This document shows positions 35,692-47,001 of a stretch of 64,000 bases of DNA, piece after piece. Each line of letters begins with the position of its first letter. The stretch's first letter is position 1. Made by a program: the position numbers and the translations under genes. The notes beneath the pieces are model-generated. The model saw only the letters and a program-made list of their open reading frames with translations, had not been told where the DNA came from and did no database searches. This DNA comes from Trichuris trichiura (taxonomy: Eukaryota; Nematoda; Enoplea; Trichinellida; Trichuridae), in assembly GCA_037903355.1 (NCBI GenBank), contig JBAJFE010000005.1:3534001-3598000 (forward strand), given 5' to 3'.

Positions 35692-38600
35692 TTAAAGGAA
35701 AAACATCGATACCCACATGTAAGACGTGATCGCGCATAATGACCACCTGGAACAATAATTTGAATAGAAAATATTGAAATACATCGTTTGAGGCTCAGAA
35801 GGAAACAGTTTTAAGATATAAGCTCTTATACGGCTCGTTTGCGTTCCGTAACTTTAGTACGAATTTAAATGACTTGTTGAAGTTGTTTTTAAAAAAAAAC
35901 TTTCGGGATATCTCTATCCCGACTTGTTAAACCAACGAATGAGAGCGGAATACAAAGTCTGTCATTTACTGCGTCTATTACAAATGGCATGCAAAAGCAG
36001 GCAAGAATTGCTAGCGTAAAAATTATATGCGAACGGAAGTATGTAATTGTTGTTGAAGCATACCTTTCTGGCAGTTTTAAAACTGCGGCATAGTCGAATG
36101 GCCAATCATAGTCGGGCTAATTAATATTCACCGTTTTAAAAAATAAGAAGCCCATAGTCGGCCCTTCTTTTGTCTATCCGTTAAACAAAGATACTATTAA
36201 TGATATTGAGCTATAAAAGAATGATACATAGTTGTTAGAAATAGAATTCTCTTGAACTATAGCTACTTTGATGAAATATTACTTCTACAAACCTTTGTTG
36301 AGCGTAGTGGCGCAATAACAAGCCTTTCTGCGCTTTAGTCCTCGCCAATGTTAGAGAAAGAATGTAATGCTACGCTATGGGATAACAAGGAAATTATGCA
36401 ATTCTGCCAACAATGAAATCTACCTATGGCTATTAGTATGATCGAGCTTGCAATGTTACGTAAAGCTGAAAGAGCCGTTAAGCATTAGAATTTCAAAGCT
36501 AAAAAATGGCTGCAACAGTTACATAAGAAATATGATATGAAATAAGCCATGACTGTTAAAACTGAGGCGCGGATTAAATAAAAGAAAAAGCTTACCAAGT
36601 GACAATGTAGGCTGTATGGTTATCAGGTATTTGAACGTTCGTTTGTCCACCAAGAGGACCACCATCAACTGTACTAACTGAACATAACCTTAGAAATAAT
36701 GTAAATAATATAAAATGGGTGAAGGATGCAAACCTGCGTCAGCTTCGAGATAAACTGGTGCAGTATTATGCAAGGCCGCCATAGCATTGACGTCGCGATA
36801 GAACCACATATTTCTCACCGGATCGTTTTTCATTACAAACGGTGGCCGCTTGAAAGGCAATGAATGACAAAGCATTGCCAAAGGCATTGAGCAACAACAT
36901 TTGCAGTTATACCTTTTCGTTCAATCTATTAACGCCGATTACTTCCACTTCACCTTCAAGCTTAAAGAAAAAAATGACAATGGTACGTACAACAATTCAT
37001 TATCTGCAAATCGACAAGGCGGCATTTTCCGAACAGATAATTTAACTACACATTAACAGCGTTACACCTATCTTGTTGCACTGCTCGGCTTTTCAAGTAA
37101 AGCCAACAAAAAAACGATGTCCGGTAAAGGTTGAAACGTTGGCGCCCCCCTTGGCTGAAGTGTAAATAAACAGTTAATGTTGCCTCAACAACAGGGAACG
37201 TACCTACCGAATGAAAGTAAAAATAATTAGAGAAAAACACCACACACCAACACGAGGCAATGCCCATAAATAAATATACCCCTCGGCTGAACTCCCGGTG
37301 CAAAGCTTACGGCCTTACTGAAATTATTACAAAATATATGCTATAAGGAGTATGTGTTAGGATTTATTAGCTCGCGTTCACGTAGTATACGCGGAGCAAA
37401 TCTCAAGCAGCATACTGTAAGATTAAGCTTCCTTATTTTCATCTTTTCTTTTTTCTCTGCTTGCCTGCTTATCTTTATTTTGCCCACCAGTTTAACTGCT
37501 TATTTATCGCATCCTTTTTTGCTCATTTCTCTTTCCTTTTCTTTACTAGTTGTTAACTCGCGCTCTTATCTTTTAAGTGTTATTTTCTTACGCAAAATTT
37601 TCAAGCCAAACCCAACCAACCTCACTCTCAGTCTACGTAACATTGCTGACGCGGACGACGGCAAAGCTTAACGTTTGAGCGTCTGCCAAGAACGAGCTAA
37701 CCACAAAGGTTTTAATATGTACGTCTGTTCAAAATAAATTTCGGCACGCTTACTTTACGCTGTATAATGTGTCGTGATTATCCAAAGATAGGTCCTGTCC
37801 GCTAATTTTAAAAAAAAACTCGGAGAATTAGCTATAAAGATTTTGAGCGACACATGCTTAAACGAACTGCAAATGCCGGAAACAAAAAACTACAGCCATT
37901 ACCCGCGTACATAACTTAACCTGCGAATCATGACGAAAGGAAAAGATCGTAATAGAAGCAAATCCATACGGAAAGCTAAAATGGAAAAAATGAATCCCTT
38001 CTATTCAGCGACAGCATACGCCTACGGCTTACGTTTAGCTAAGGGCACCAGCGAAAGCAACCTGCATTCGAAGGTCTACAGTAGATCGCATCAAGAGCCG
38101 TTTTCAATTTTTTTAAAGGAAAAGACATTTTTTACATTCAAAACCTTTTGCTGATGCTAACAACGACGCTTCGGGGTTAACATAAACTCATAGCATTAGT
38201 TGCTTCAAATCTGCCGCGGGAGTTGCATAAAACAAAAAAACGACAGCTGCTTTCCCTTATGGAGCTTCTGCCAGATTTTTTGCTTATACCGTACGACTTT
38301 GAGCATTGTCTCAATGGGTGACCGAGCACTTGACAAATGATTCTGATGATGAATCCAAGTTGACCAGAAACCTCAGGTGCTAGTCTTTGTCCTCTTGCGA
38401 ACTAGTAACCATAATTGATTATGAAGAGAAAAATAAAAGACTTTGAAAGTGTTTCGATTGCGAGAGAAAAACCCGCTGCTCAACGAATGCCAAGAGTGAA
38501 TAAAAAGGGCCCAGTTGAACCTGCCGCCAGACCTTCAGCGTTTCTTCAGGAAGATCTAATCGCTTCATTTTTACCATTCGATGAGACTATGCTAATCTTC

Positions 38601-40603
38601 AACGTTTCTCGAGTCTGTAAGCTTTCTTGCAGCTACTATTCCAATTTGTTAGCTTTTAGACTAAGCCTATTTAATCCCTTAGCTTTGGTCTATTCTCCAA
38701 GGAAAGGAATTGATTAAGCAAAACAAAACAACAAACCAAAGCTGATGAGTTGGAACTGAACAGCGGGAAAGACTGAAGGCTCGGATAGTCTCATTGAATG
38801 GTGAAAACGAAGAGTTTAAGTCTTCCCAGCAAGCGCTGAAAGTCCTACTTCCCTCTTTATATGGTAAAGCAAAAGCGCTCAGCTCTTGCTGTAAGAGCAG
38901 CTGCTGCCGAAGTACAGACGAAATAGAAAATATGCTAATAACTCTATTACCCGAACCCAATTGGCGGCGAGAGGGTAAGCCTTAATTTAAAATCGCGTGT
39001 AAACCATGCTTTAACGGCATAGGGCTTACCGTTCTACCTAGAAACTGAATTATTACTTTATCATTTCGGCATACTTATTGGCTATTGTAATTTTAGTCGC
39101 TGAACTGAACTGTAGGTGCTCCGCAGTTGGTCTACTTAAGCATAACCCAGCGTCCCAGCTTGGATTTCACACAGTTGGTTTTAAACAACAAAACAAACAC
39201 TCGAAAACTACTAAAACGGGAACTCAGAACGATCAGAACAAGAAGACTATCTGTTTAAGAAAAAAATGCTCCGATTGCTCAGTAAATTTTAGCTTTAGGA
39301 AAACAACGGCATTTCGAATTTGCCAGGCGGGTGGTACATACGCTGAAAGAAGAATGAAAAAGAAGGCAAATGCCGCTAGCGAGAACGTACTAGCCTGAAC
39401 ATCTTTACCGAGCACGGTCGTTCAACAGCACTTTAAGCTGAATTTGCATACTGCAAGTTGCGCTGCGCGTAATTATTAATTGCTGAACTTTGAAATAAAA
39501 CAACGAAGTCTAGTTAAACATAGTGCCGCAGAAACTACAACTTTATCTCCTGCCACTCTACAGTATGCTTACCAGTATTCAGGTGGCAGCGCAGACAGAC
39601 CGTTGACTTGAACTTTGCTATTTGCGTCCTACCTTTCAGTTGTCACTAGTGAGGCAAACTTTTCAACTTGTCGCTTCTACACTAAATTTACCGTAATCTG
39701 ACGAGGTGGACGAGTAAAATACCAAGGGGTATTAGCGATGCGGACCGAACAATTGTGAGCATACTATAGTGCGGCAGGTGATAATGTTAGCGTCAAACAT
39801 TGGTTTCTGCTAGAAAGAAATTAGCAAGACCTAAGGATTGTATTATTGAATAATTAATTTAATTTACATGGGAAGCCACTGCTGGTTTGCCAAATAGATA
39901 CACATACCTGTCCTTTAGGTCTCGTCTTCGGGTCAATCATTTTGTTTGGTACCCAACCACGATTTATCAGAATTTTATAGCTGCAATTCAAGCATGAACA
40001 ACGAAAGGAGCAAACGGTACTTACCCCCTATCCTTAACGCGAAAAGGAGTAACCACGTTCGCTCCAACAGGCGATGATTCGTCGAACATAAAATGATTCC
40101 GTCGCTGGGAAAATGCCTTATCCCGTCTGGCCCGCATTGGTATTACAAATTCATCTTCGTGATCGAAATAGCCACGTACTCTTATGCGTTTGAATTCCAT
40201 GTCGCTAAGTTTTCGAAGACTGCAACGATAAGCAGAGAAGTATTCGTAAATATGCGTATTTCAGCCGCAACTTACTCGTCAGGCAAATCAACAGGCTCAT
40301 CGCAAACTCGTTCTTCCAACTGCGCCAACAATTTCTTTTTCCAAATACGTCGTTTCACCTGCCAGCATCCAAGGAAGAAGAAACCGATTGGAAACACCTT
40401 TAACTTGCAGCAAAGTGATCGACAAAGCGAACAAAAAAAATTCAACGATCTCTCACCAAAAGGCCAAACCCGCCAGCCTTTATTTCCCGCTTCGGTTTAA
40501 GAGTAGCGAGATTAAAAGAAATTTTACGACTCGTCCGTTGCGAAGAAGTAAGTGACAAATATGGGGTACGCAATGCGGCAATGTCTTTACGACAAGCAAG
40601 CAT
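35692..40603 (-). CDS. SURF1: SURF1-like cytochrome c oxidase assembly protein
   Basis: Inner mitochondrial membrane factor for cytochrome c oxidase assembly. Eight minus-strand exons: 40603-40457, 40403-40276, 40219-40025, 39980-39908, 36960-36913, 36848-36734, 36677-36596, 35746-35692. The sum is 843 nt, 280 residues plus stop; human SURF1 is about 300. The N-terminus is Arg/Lys/Ser-rich without acids, fitting a mitochondrial presequence. Then TM1 ends in FFLGCWQVKRR, followed by VRGYFDHEDEF, VVTPFRVKD, ILINRGWVP, the NDPVRNMWFYRDVNAM block and GGPLGGQTNVQIP. The second membrane segment (YIVTWWSLCAITSYMW) lies close to the C-terminus. Intron 4 is 2.95 kb, expanded by a 2.06 kb repeat; other introns are mostly short. 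RNF146 starts about 710 bp away in the opposite direction. Confidence 0.93.
37641..39700. repeat. 2.06 kb repeat, copy 1, inside SURF1 intron 4
   Basis: This segment is repeated in inverse orientation at 58,639-60,720. Both copies hold matching but decayed frames: MTKGKDRNRSKSIRKAK at 37,930, and a frame at 38,415 beginning MIMKRKIK. They also share a stretch rich in coiled-coil residues around 38,760-38,960. Different stops and indels break the frames in the two copies. The segment has no terminal repeats I can define and no transposase. It is either a non-autonomous element carrying captured coding sequence or a duplicated decayed gene. Confidence 0.75.
38535..38870. repeat. Internal imperfect palindrome of the 2 kb repeat
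   Basis: Sequence at 38,535-38,690 is imperfectly inverted at 38,715-38,870. The same peptide-like string is readable from both arms: SFLPFDETMLIFNVSR on plus corresponds to SFSPFNETIRAFSLSR on minus. The antisense reading of each arm gives a charged, coiled-coil-like string. The same palindrome is present in the second copy near 59,520-59,860. Confidence 0.6.
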
Positions 40604-41314
40604 GGCTAAAAAATAATTCGCGGATTCAAGACATCAGGTTGAATGGAAAACTTGGTGTACGATATTTTGAGCAAATATGCGCACGTGCAAACGTAAAGCT
40701 TTTAGAAAAAGCATGAAATTCAAAAGCAAACAAGCTTTAAAAATGTTTAGCCTTACTCATCTCTTTATCACGCACTCTTGGAAACAAGCTCTTCGTTCCT
40801 TATTTGGAGTATAATTAACGCAACGCTGCTAAGCAGAAATTGCGAATTAAGCATGTCAGTCATTGCACGCAGCATTTTAGTTCAGATTTTATTAATAATC
40901 ATAAGAGTACGCGAAGACAGTTGGCGAGTCTAGAGAAGGTGATGCTCCCAAGGAACCATTATGAGTATTGTTTTGGAACACGTTGTCCTAAACTGCCTAC
41001 TTCTTAAAAATAATCTTTTCCTAGTTGTTTTGTGTACTAAGAAAGGTTAAGCCTTCTATTCTAATGATGCAACTTAACATCTTTGACAGTATTAGGTCTA
41101 AATTCAAAAAGGACTTCCCTATTGGATACAAATGTCTATAGCAGAGTCCTGGCACGAAAGAATCACGTGATTTTTTACTAGAAAACTTTAAATTGTTTAA
41201 TGTTCATTACTGAGGACAAAAGCTTACATCTGCCTTCGTTACTTTAATACATTCAATACGGTAGGGCATTTTAGCACGCAGGATACTTTTCAACGCTCTC
41301 GTAAAGTTAAAATA
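40604..41314. promoter_or_regulatory. Divergent intergenic region, SURF1 and RNF146
   Basis: The two start codons face away from each other across about 710 bp, so both promoters should lie here. No specific element is recognisable. Confidence 0.4.
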
Positions 41315-41937
41315 ATGGACGCTGCTGAAAGCTCTCAAGAAAAAAGCCATAATGAATGCGATGACGTTGGAATCCTTGTCTGCCCCGTATGTCTTTGTCC
41401 GCAATACTTTCCTGTTGTTCTGCCGTGTAGTCATATGTTTTGCTTCCTTTGTATCAAAGGTGATTAGCTCGCACTTTTGTTTGCCCCGAAAAGTTACCTT
41501 TTTTAGGAGCTGCCGTTTCGTCCGGTTATAAATGTCCACTGTGCCGCTCTCGTTTTCCAATAGACTGTATAAGCAATCCAAAAATTTACTGCCCGTCGTC
41601 CAATTACAATTCCTGCACGGATGATGAGGTGTCCAAAGAAGGAACTTCAGCAACAGCATGGTTTTACGAAGGGCGCGATGGTTGGTGGCGCTATGATGCC
41701 GCCAGTAATTGTCAGTTAGAAGATGCGTACACCAAAGGACTGCAAAGCTTGGAGCTGCTGATCGCTGGTCAGATATACGTTATTAGCCTTGTCGATATGG
41801 AGCAATATCCTCGACACGAACCCGCCAAAAAGAGACGTGTAAAACGAGACCTGGTCAGTTCTGCCTCGAAAGGGATTGCCGGTGTGAAGTTTCCTAAACT
41901 GCGCGAAGTGCAAGAGCAACCAACCGATGAAACGTGA
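41315..41937 (+). CDS. RNF146: RNF146 (Iduna) PAR-dependent E3 ubiquitin ligase
   Basis: Binds poly(ADP-ribose) chains through a WWE domain and ubiquitinates PARsylated proteins such as axin. Two exons, 41315-41459 and 41507-41937, encode 191 residues. The RING finger starts around residue 24 with CPVCLCPQYFPVVLPCSHMF, then CFLCIKG and, after the 47-nt intron, YKCPLCRSRFPID. The WWE domain follows: AWFYEGRDGWWRYD, then LEDAYTKG and LLIAGQIYVISLVDMEQY, with the basic AKKRRVKRDL stretch and GIAGVKF seen in the family. It lacks the long acidic/Ser-rich C-terminus of the mammalian protein. A partial inverted duplicate lies at 53,584-53,710. Confidence 0.95.
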
Positions 41938-42405
41938 GCGCTCTCTGTGCGTATACCTTCTGCGATATGCAGCTTAAGGACAGAGAGAATGTATGTAAAA
42001 TTGTCTTCCGGAAACTCGCCAACTCATCAATGGTTATCATCAGTCTTGTTGCCACGAGTTGGATCGAATGATCGGGTACAGTATTTCCGTGCTTCGCTGT
42101 ACTCCAATGTGCGTACTCAGGTATTATCACTACGGCTAATCGCCAGCACAGTATGTCGTTTTTTTGGGTCATGCCTCAATCAGAAAAAGTAAACTAAATT
42201 TTCCGCTTGCATGCCGTCCGGTCAGAGCAAATATGAATTTGCGAAGATGGGTAGTAGCAAATTTTCTTGCTGTATGGCCTTAATGAAGTAAGCTAATTAT
42301 ACGCAGCAAATAATTTTGATTTGTACCTGCGCACACGATATACTGTAGTATTTCTTCTTAAGCCACGTTTTAGTGGGGATTAAATTTCTGTTTTGAATAT
42401 GTGCA

Positions 42406-42937
42406 ATGAAACGTCGAAGCAGTTGCGACCAGCCTTTCAAATTACCGGTTACAAGCATTTTCTTGTCACTTTTCGTGACGTTCTTCTTTTGCAGTTGAAG
42501 CGTACACTGAGCGCGGAGGGATCTTCGACTACTGAAACGTTGGCTGGTGATTTATCGCAGGAAGAAAAGCAGTTAGATGCTGCCATAGAAGAATTGCAAC
42601 AAAGGTAAGCTCGTGAATAGAGTTTATTGATCCCTTTGGCGTTCGACTCGCATTCGCTTTTATAGTTAGTCGAGCGCTAGTCGTATCATGCTTCGCTTAA
42701 TTTTCATGCTTTGAATTCTCGTTAATGTTGCTACCGGTTTTCCCGCTAAGATTGATTCTACATTCCTTTAGAGGATGCAGTATTGACTACTTGAACGAGT
42801 ACATGAACAAGCTGCACTATTACAACGATCTGAAAGACCTTGCCCAATCGCTCATCGGACTATTAGGTGAAAATCGATCTTCTATGCTGCATCCATCGAC
42901 TTTTTGCTTCCGTTTTCGTAGTAGTACGGTAGCGTAA
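42406..42937 (+). CDS. SWI5: SWI5-like DNA recombination mediator
   Basis: SWI5 pairs with SFR1 to stimulate Rad51/Dmc1 strand exchange. Exons 42406-42447, 42495-42604 and 42772-42937 give 105 residues. A basic N-terminal segment is followed by a helix (EEKQLDAAIEELQQRG) and the family core CSIDYLNEYMNKLHYYNDLKD then QSLIGLLG, which matches the conserved YSVDELxxHIxxLHEYNDIKDxxQxLLGKL region. The C-terminus departs from the usual RGVTxxELYPEF ending, although RSSMLHPSTF sits at the same place. A splice at 42,866 to an unseen last exon is possible. The 470 bp between RNF146 and this gene hold no other feature. Confidence 0.75.
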
Positions 42938-44128
42938 GAAATTCAGCCTTAACACCCCGCGTCACGTCGATATTTTAAATATTTAAATTTCTCTTTTCGG
43001 TGGTTTTTTCCACTTAGCTTTGAAATTGTAAACATCCCTAGAACTTCGTTACGTTTACCATTTTAAAGCGAAGTATTTCATTTACAGTAATCCTTTTAAC
43101 CATCTCTGCTTGAGAATCACTCCAAAAATGCAATGATTAGTTTGTAAAAGCGCATATTTGCCTTTGCATTTGTTATCAACACGGTAGTGCTGTACCCTAG
43201 ACAGAATCCATGGGTTTAAGTGCACCGCTTACGCTTTTAGCTATTGCTAGCCAAAGTGTATCTGCTTTTAACTCGGTTTGTCAGTCTGTTGTCGTCGTCC
43301 AAGCGTGTTAGTCAAATTTTGAAATTTGAATTTATGCTTAGGCTACACGAATTGGTACCTGAGAATCACTTATCACTAATTCAACTCCACATTTTTATAG
43401 AATCGAATTTTAGAGCTCCAAAAAGGCTAGGAAGGGTTCTAATGATCTTTTACAGAATATATTGTTGTTTGTATTTAATTAATCAAAGCGCAATCCGGTT
43501 AATTACACGATGGAAAATATTTTAATATTTCTGAATGGAGCCTTTTGTCGGCCACATTCCTTTCCAAGACTTCACGCTGATAAGTCAGCAAGCTGACATG
43601 TCAATTGATTTGGGCAAACGGAAGTGTTGACACGTTTTTGCTGTTCTTTCCGAAAAAGTCGTTGGCATTTGTTTCATTTGTTGGTGGCTGCTTAACCGTC
43701 TTATTTTCAAGCTGTTCATAGTCTTTATTCTCCCCGATTGTTTCGGCGGGTTTCCTCTAACAACGAGTCAACGACGACGACAGTACAATATTTCAAAAAT
43801 TTCGAAAATACGTTCTTGCCAAGTCGCGACTTGACGACATTGTCCAATAGGGTAAATGACTACGAACGCTTTCCAGTTTTTCATTTAGCCGACGTAGCAA
43901 TTTATCACAGCGATATAATGAGTAAATAAGGTCGTTCACGCGCGTCGTGCAATTTTAGCTATTTTCCGCTCGCTTCACGGTTCCGTCGCGAGCGGACAAC
44001 TTTGTTTATTTCCCCTTTTCGTTTTGCAAATATTTGTCTTTAGCCGACCGTCTTGGCTTGACTACGCAAGCAATTTACGCTGAATACAATTTGAACTTGG
44101 ACGATTAGTCATTAGAAGGGCGGTCGCA
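42938..44128. other. Intergenic, SWI5 to TRAPPC4
   Basis: AT-rich, with a 93-codon frame at 43,244-43,525 that shows no motif. A 40-bp stretch at 43,387-43,427 is repeated in inverse at 53,541-53,582, next to the displaced RNF146 fragment. The last 350 bp before TRAPPC4 is T-rich and probably promoter. Confidence 0.5.
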
Positions 44129-44815
44129 ATGACCGTTTATTACACGTTTATAATCAATCGAGCCGGCGGTTTGATTTACGAGTACGATTGTTGCCCAAGA
44201 GCTCCGGACGTTGAAATTTCCTTCAATTACCCAATCGATCTTAAATTAGAGATGATAGACAATCGTCCTACTGTAGTTTTTGGAGAGAAAAATGGTGTTC
44301 AAGTTGGTTACGTCGTTATTGAATGCAACGGGTCCCCGCTAGCGCCTGGCGGTCGTATCGATTCCGCAGACGACGACTCGTTAGCCAAAACTAAATCGAC
44401 CAAGTTGTTGGACTACCTTGCCGACGAGGCCAACTATCCGGTTTCGCTGAAGTTCTGGAGGCCGACGCTGTCGACAAACGAAAAGATCATATTGTCAAGT
44501 ATGTTCCACTCGTTTTACGCCATTAGCGCCCAGCTGAGTCCCGTGCCGAACAGCGGCGGCATACAAGTACTTGAATCGACCACTTACCGGTTGCAGTGCT
44601 TTCAAGCGTTGACAGGCAACAAGTTTTTGGCCGTTGGCGACCCAACCTGTCCTCCGCTTGACCAGTTGCTACACAAGTTGCACGAGCTTTACAGCGACTA
44701 CGCGCTCAAGAATCCCTTCTACTCGTTGGACATGCCGATACGATGCGATCTGTTCGACCAGGCGGTGCAACAGTTGGTCGAACGTTTCGAAAAGTCCGGC
44801 GTACTGCTAGTTTGA
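44129..44815 (+). CDS. TRAPPC4: TRAPP complex subunit 4 (Trs23/synbindin)
   Basis: Core subunit of the TRAPP tethering complexes, acting as exchange factor for Rab1/Ypt1 in ER-Golgi traffic. It is a single uninterrupted exon of 228 residues; human is 219. It starts TVYYTFIINRAGGLIYEYD, as in the family. The PDZ-like region 2 includes GVQVGYVVIECNG, followed by the longin-type core with KIILSSMFHSFYAISAQLSP, GIQVLESTTYRLQCFQALTG, KFLAVGDP and the helix ending YSLDMPIRCDLFD. No intron, break or unusual base use is evident. LAMTOR4 begins only 173 bp downstream on the same strand. Confidence 0.95.
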   Translation: MTVYYTFIINRAGGLIYEYDCCPRAPDVEISFNYPIDLKLEMIDNRPTVVFGEKNGVQVGYVVIECNGSPLAPGGRIDSADDDSLAKTKSTKLLDYLADEANYPVSLKFWRPTLSTNEKIILSSMFHSFYAISAQLSPVPNSGGIQVLESTTYRLQCFQALTGNKFLAVGDPTCPPLDQLLHKLHELYSDYALKNPFYSLDMPIRCDLFDQAVQQLVERFEKSGVLLV

Positions 44816-44950
44816 CCCCCTTTCACTTAAACGTTCCATTTTCGGTTGTCGTATTAAACGTTTTCGCCCGCTACGTTCTTTGCCGCCAGTTTCGCGTCGT
44901 TCGGTCGCTTCCGCCGTTCCGGATTTGTGAATTAATCGTTTAGCCACGTT

Positions 44951-44962
44951 GGCATTTTACAG
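44951..44962 (+). promoter_or_regulatory. Possible trans-splice acceptor before LAMTOR4
   Basis: ggcattttacag lies 27 bp upstream of the LAMTOR4 ATG in the 173-bp gap after TRAPPC4. In nematodes, such a gap with an acceptor just before the downstream start is typical of an operon resolved by spliced-leader addition. This is inference from spacing and motif only. Confidence 0.35.
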
Positions 44963-44988
44963 TAGGAAAAATGATGTTCAGGTTTTGA

Positions 44989-45444
44989 ATGTACAGCAGT
45001 CAGAATCCAACCAGCTTTGCCTACCTTGCCAAAGTGCCCAATCAATTGGGCTATTTGGTGCTGAACGAAGATGGCGCTATTCTCGCCGTAAGTTTACTCA
45101 CGCTCGTCGAGTCGTAGTCGCTTCGATTGGCCAAAAGCTTACGTTTTAATGTTTTTTTAAAGTCGTCGGGCGATCTGCTCTACGATCAAACAACGGCGGC
45201 TTACATTCACAGGATGGTTCAAGTGCCGGTGGCAACGATTTTGCCCAACGAATCGCCCAGCCGAATACTCGGTTGACGAGTCATCGTTTCCCGCCTTGTT
45301 TTTATAATGCTAATATTTTCAGTTCGCTTCGACGCATTTTTCTACTCAATCGTTTTGTCCAACAAGAAAGTGTTCGTGGTCAAAATTCGCAACGGCTCCT
45401 CGTCATCATCGGCTGGCGACGAAGGCGGCGGCAGCAGCCATTAG
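44989..45444 (+). CDS. LAMTOR4: Ragulator subunit LAMTOR4
   Basis: Roadblock-fold subunit of the pentameric Ragulator, which anchors Rag GTPases and mTORC1 to lysosomes. Exons 44989-45087, 45163-45271 and 45323-45444 encode 109 residues; human has 99. The family signature is clear: IPDQLGYLVL-type (here VPNQLGYLVLNEDGAILA), SSGDLLYDQ directly after intron 1, and the last strand KKVFVVKIRNG. A short Ser/Gly-rich tail ends the protein. The upstream ATG pair at 44,971 is followed by a stop and was not used. It may be co-transcribed with TRAPPC4. Confidence 0.9.
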
Positions 45445-45942
45445 TTTTTAACGGCGAGCCAAATGAACTTTCACCTTTACTCTCTACTCGTCCGCCGCAT
45501 TTGTGCATCCGTAGGTAGGACACGTCAAAGTGTGCCATCGACGCCTACTTAGCTCTGCCTTTCTCGTTTTGACAGACTCGAAGAAGCATCCAATTTTCAG
45601 TCGACGCGTCTCGTTGCCTATAACTTCTTTGTAATTTTTAAGCTTTCAACAATTTAAACCCGTTGTAATACAAATGTGCCCATTTTGGCGTATGCGTTCT
45701 TCCGTCGCCTCCGTACGTCGTCAAAACGATTCAATAGCTGCTATTGATGCGTCAGTGGGAATTTCAGATTGCGTTTCTGCGTACGGTTGAACGCGAGAAG
45801 TTCTGCTCGATTTCCACGTATTTAAGCCTTCAGTAATTGTCGCCAATTTCATTCGGTAACTTTCATTTCAACCCGTTGAGTGATCTTCCGGTCTTCGTTG
45901 GTGATATTTGCTGTTTGTTTGGCCGTCGAAGGCTCGGCTCAA

Positions 45943-47001
45943 ATGAATGGCAAGAAAATGCAAACGCTCTTTTTCCTTTTCCTTCTCGTAATTGTCAGCT
46001 GGTCGTTCAGCGATCTTCTCGTAGCGATTTATTGCAAAACGATTCAAATGTTCTTCCACTTGTTTCATTGTTGGGAAACCGAATTTGCCACGACCGTCCA
46101 TTTTTCCGAATCGCAAGTTGACGTGATTCATTCGCCATTGCCCTGTGTACCCTCTATTCATCGGTACATATTGTTTGTGCCGTCGCGAACGGAGGATCGC
46201 CAATTACGTTCGGTCATACGACGTACATGGATGATGGATTTTGTCGAAGACGTCCGATTCAAAGTTTTCTTCGTTCTGGCTGGACCAACTTCGTACGAGG
46301 TCGAACGGGAAATTCAAAATGAAAAAGACATCCTGCAAATCAATACCATCGACTCCTACTACAATATAACGCACAAAATTCATCAAGCGTTCAAATGGAT
46401 TGTATCCAATTGTCGTTATGCCCAGTTAGTGGTACGAGCCGATCCGGACGTTACGCTCATCAAAAGTAGTCTTCTCAATTACTTAAGCCAAAAAAGGCCG
46501 TTTGTCAGAACAATTGTAGGCTATTGTAGACGTTACGATTGCGTCATGCGTGTACCATTTTCAAAGACGTGCACGGCTTTCAAACATTATTGGAAGCATT
46601 TTTACCCGCCGTACTGTTTTGGTTTTACATATCTTTTATCGGCCGATTTGCTCAAACCGTTGCTTGCCTCTTGGCCGCCAAACTACTTTCATTTGGACGA
46701 CATTTTAGTCACCGGTTTGCTGCCCGAACTTTTGGGTACCGTAAAACTTGTCAACGAACCGCCACTATTCAATAGCGAACAATCGTTCGATACTTACCCC
46801 TGTGAGCAATTGCCCATTTCAGCTCGATCTTATTCAAACGTTGAATTGCTCGAGCAGCGATGGAAAGAGCACAAAGAACGATGTAGGCAACATAGCTCTT
46901 CTTCTTCTTCCAATTCTTATCTTACCAACGGACGACATATGCGAGTTATTTTTTTCTGTTTTTTACTTTGCCTCTGGATGATATCCGACTGTGCCACGTG
47001 A
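45943..47001 (+). CDS. Beta-1,3-galactosyltransferase family (GT31) type II membrane enzyme
   Basis: Golgi glycosyltransferase of the GT31 family, adding beta-1,3-linked galactose or GlcNAc; the exact acceptor cannot be told. Single exon, 352 residues from the first ATG. A signal anchor lies at about residues 7-30 (LFFLFLLVIVSW). GT31 landmarks follow: LFVPSRTEDRQLRSVIRRTW, KVFFVLAG, the metal-binding motif read here as RADPDV (residues about 166-171) in place of the usual DDDV, YPPYCFGFTYLLSADL, and HLDDILVTGLL in place of EDVYVG. The C-terminus carries a Ser run and another hydrophobic segment. The 3' end overlaps the stop end of the minus-strand TMEM126-like gene by 56 bp. The first Asp of DxD is kept with Pro in the middle. 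Confidence 0.85.
   Translation: MNGKKMQTLFFLFLLVIVSWSFSDLLVAIYCKTIQMFFHLFHCWETEFATTVHFSESQVDVIHSPLPCVPSIHRYILFVPSRTEDRQLRSVIRRTWMMDFVEDVRFKVFFVLAGPTSYEVEREIQNEKDILQINTIDSYYNITHKIHQAFKWIVSNCRYAQLVVRADPDVTLIKSSLLNYLSQKRPFVRTIVGYCRRYDCVMRVPFSKTCTAFKHYWKHFYPPYCFGFTYLLSADLLKPLLASWPPNYFHLDDILVTGLLPELLGTVKLVNEPPLFNSEQSFDTYPCEQLPISARSYSNVELLEQRWKEHKERCRQHSSSSSSNSYLTNGRHMRVIFFCFLLCLWMISDCAT

Noticed and set aside
37354..37671. 105-codon hydrophobic frame in SURF1 intron 4
   Set aside because: T-rich intron sequence giving Leu/Phe/Ser runs; no homologue evident.
43244..43525. 93-codon plus frame between SWI5 and TRAPPC4
   Set aside because: Low-complexity Leu/Ile/Arg composition without motif; AT-rich spacer.
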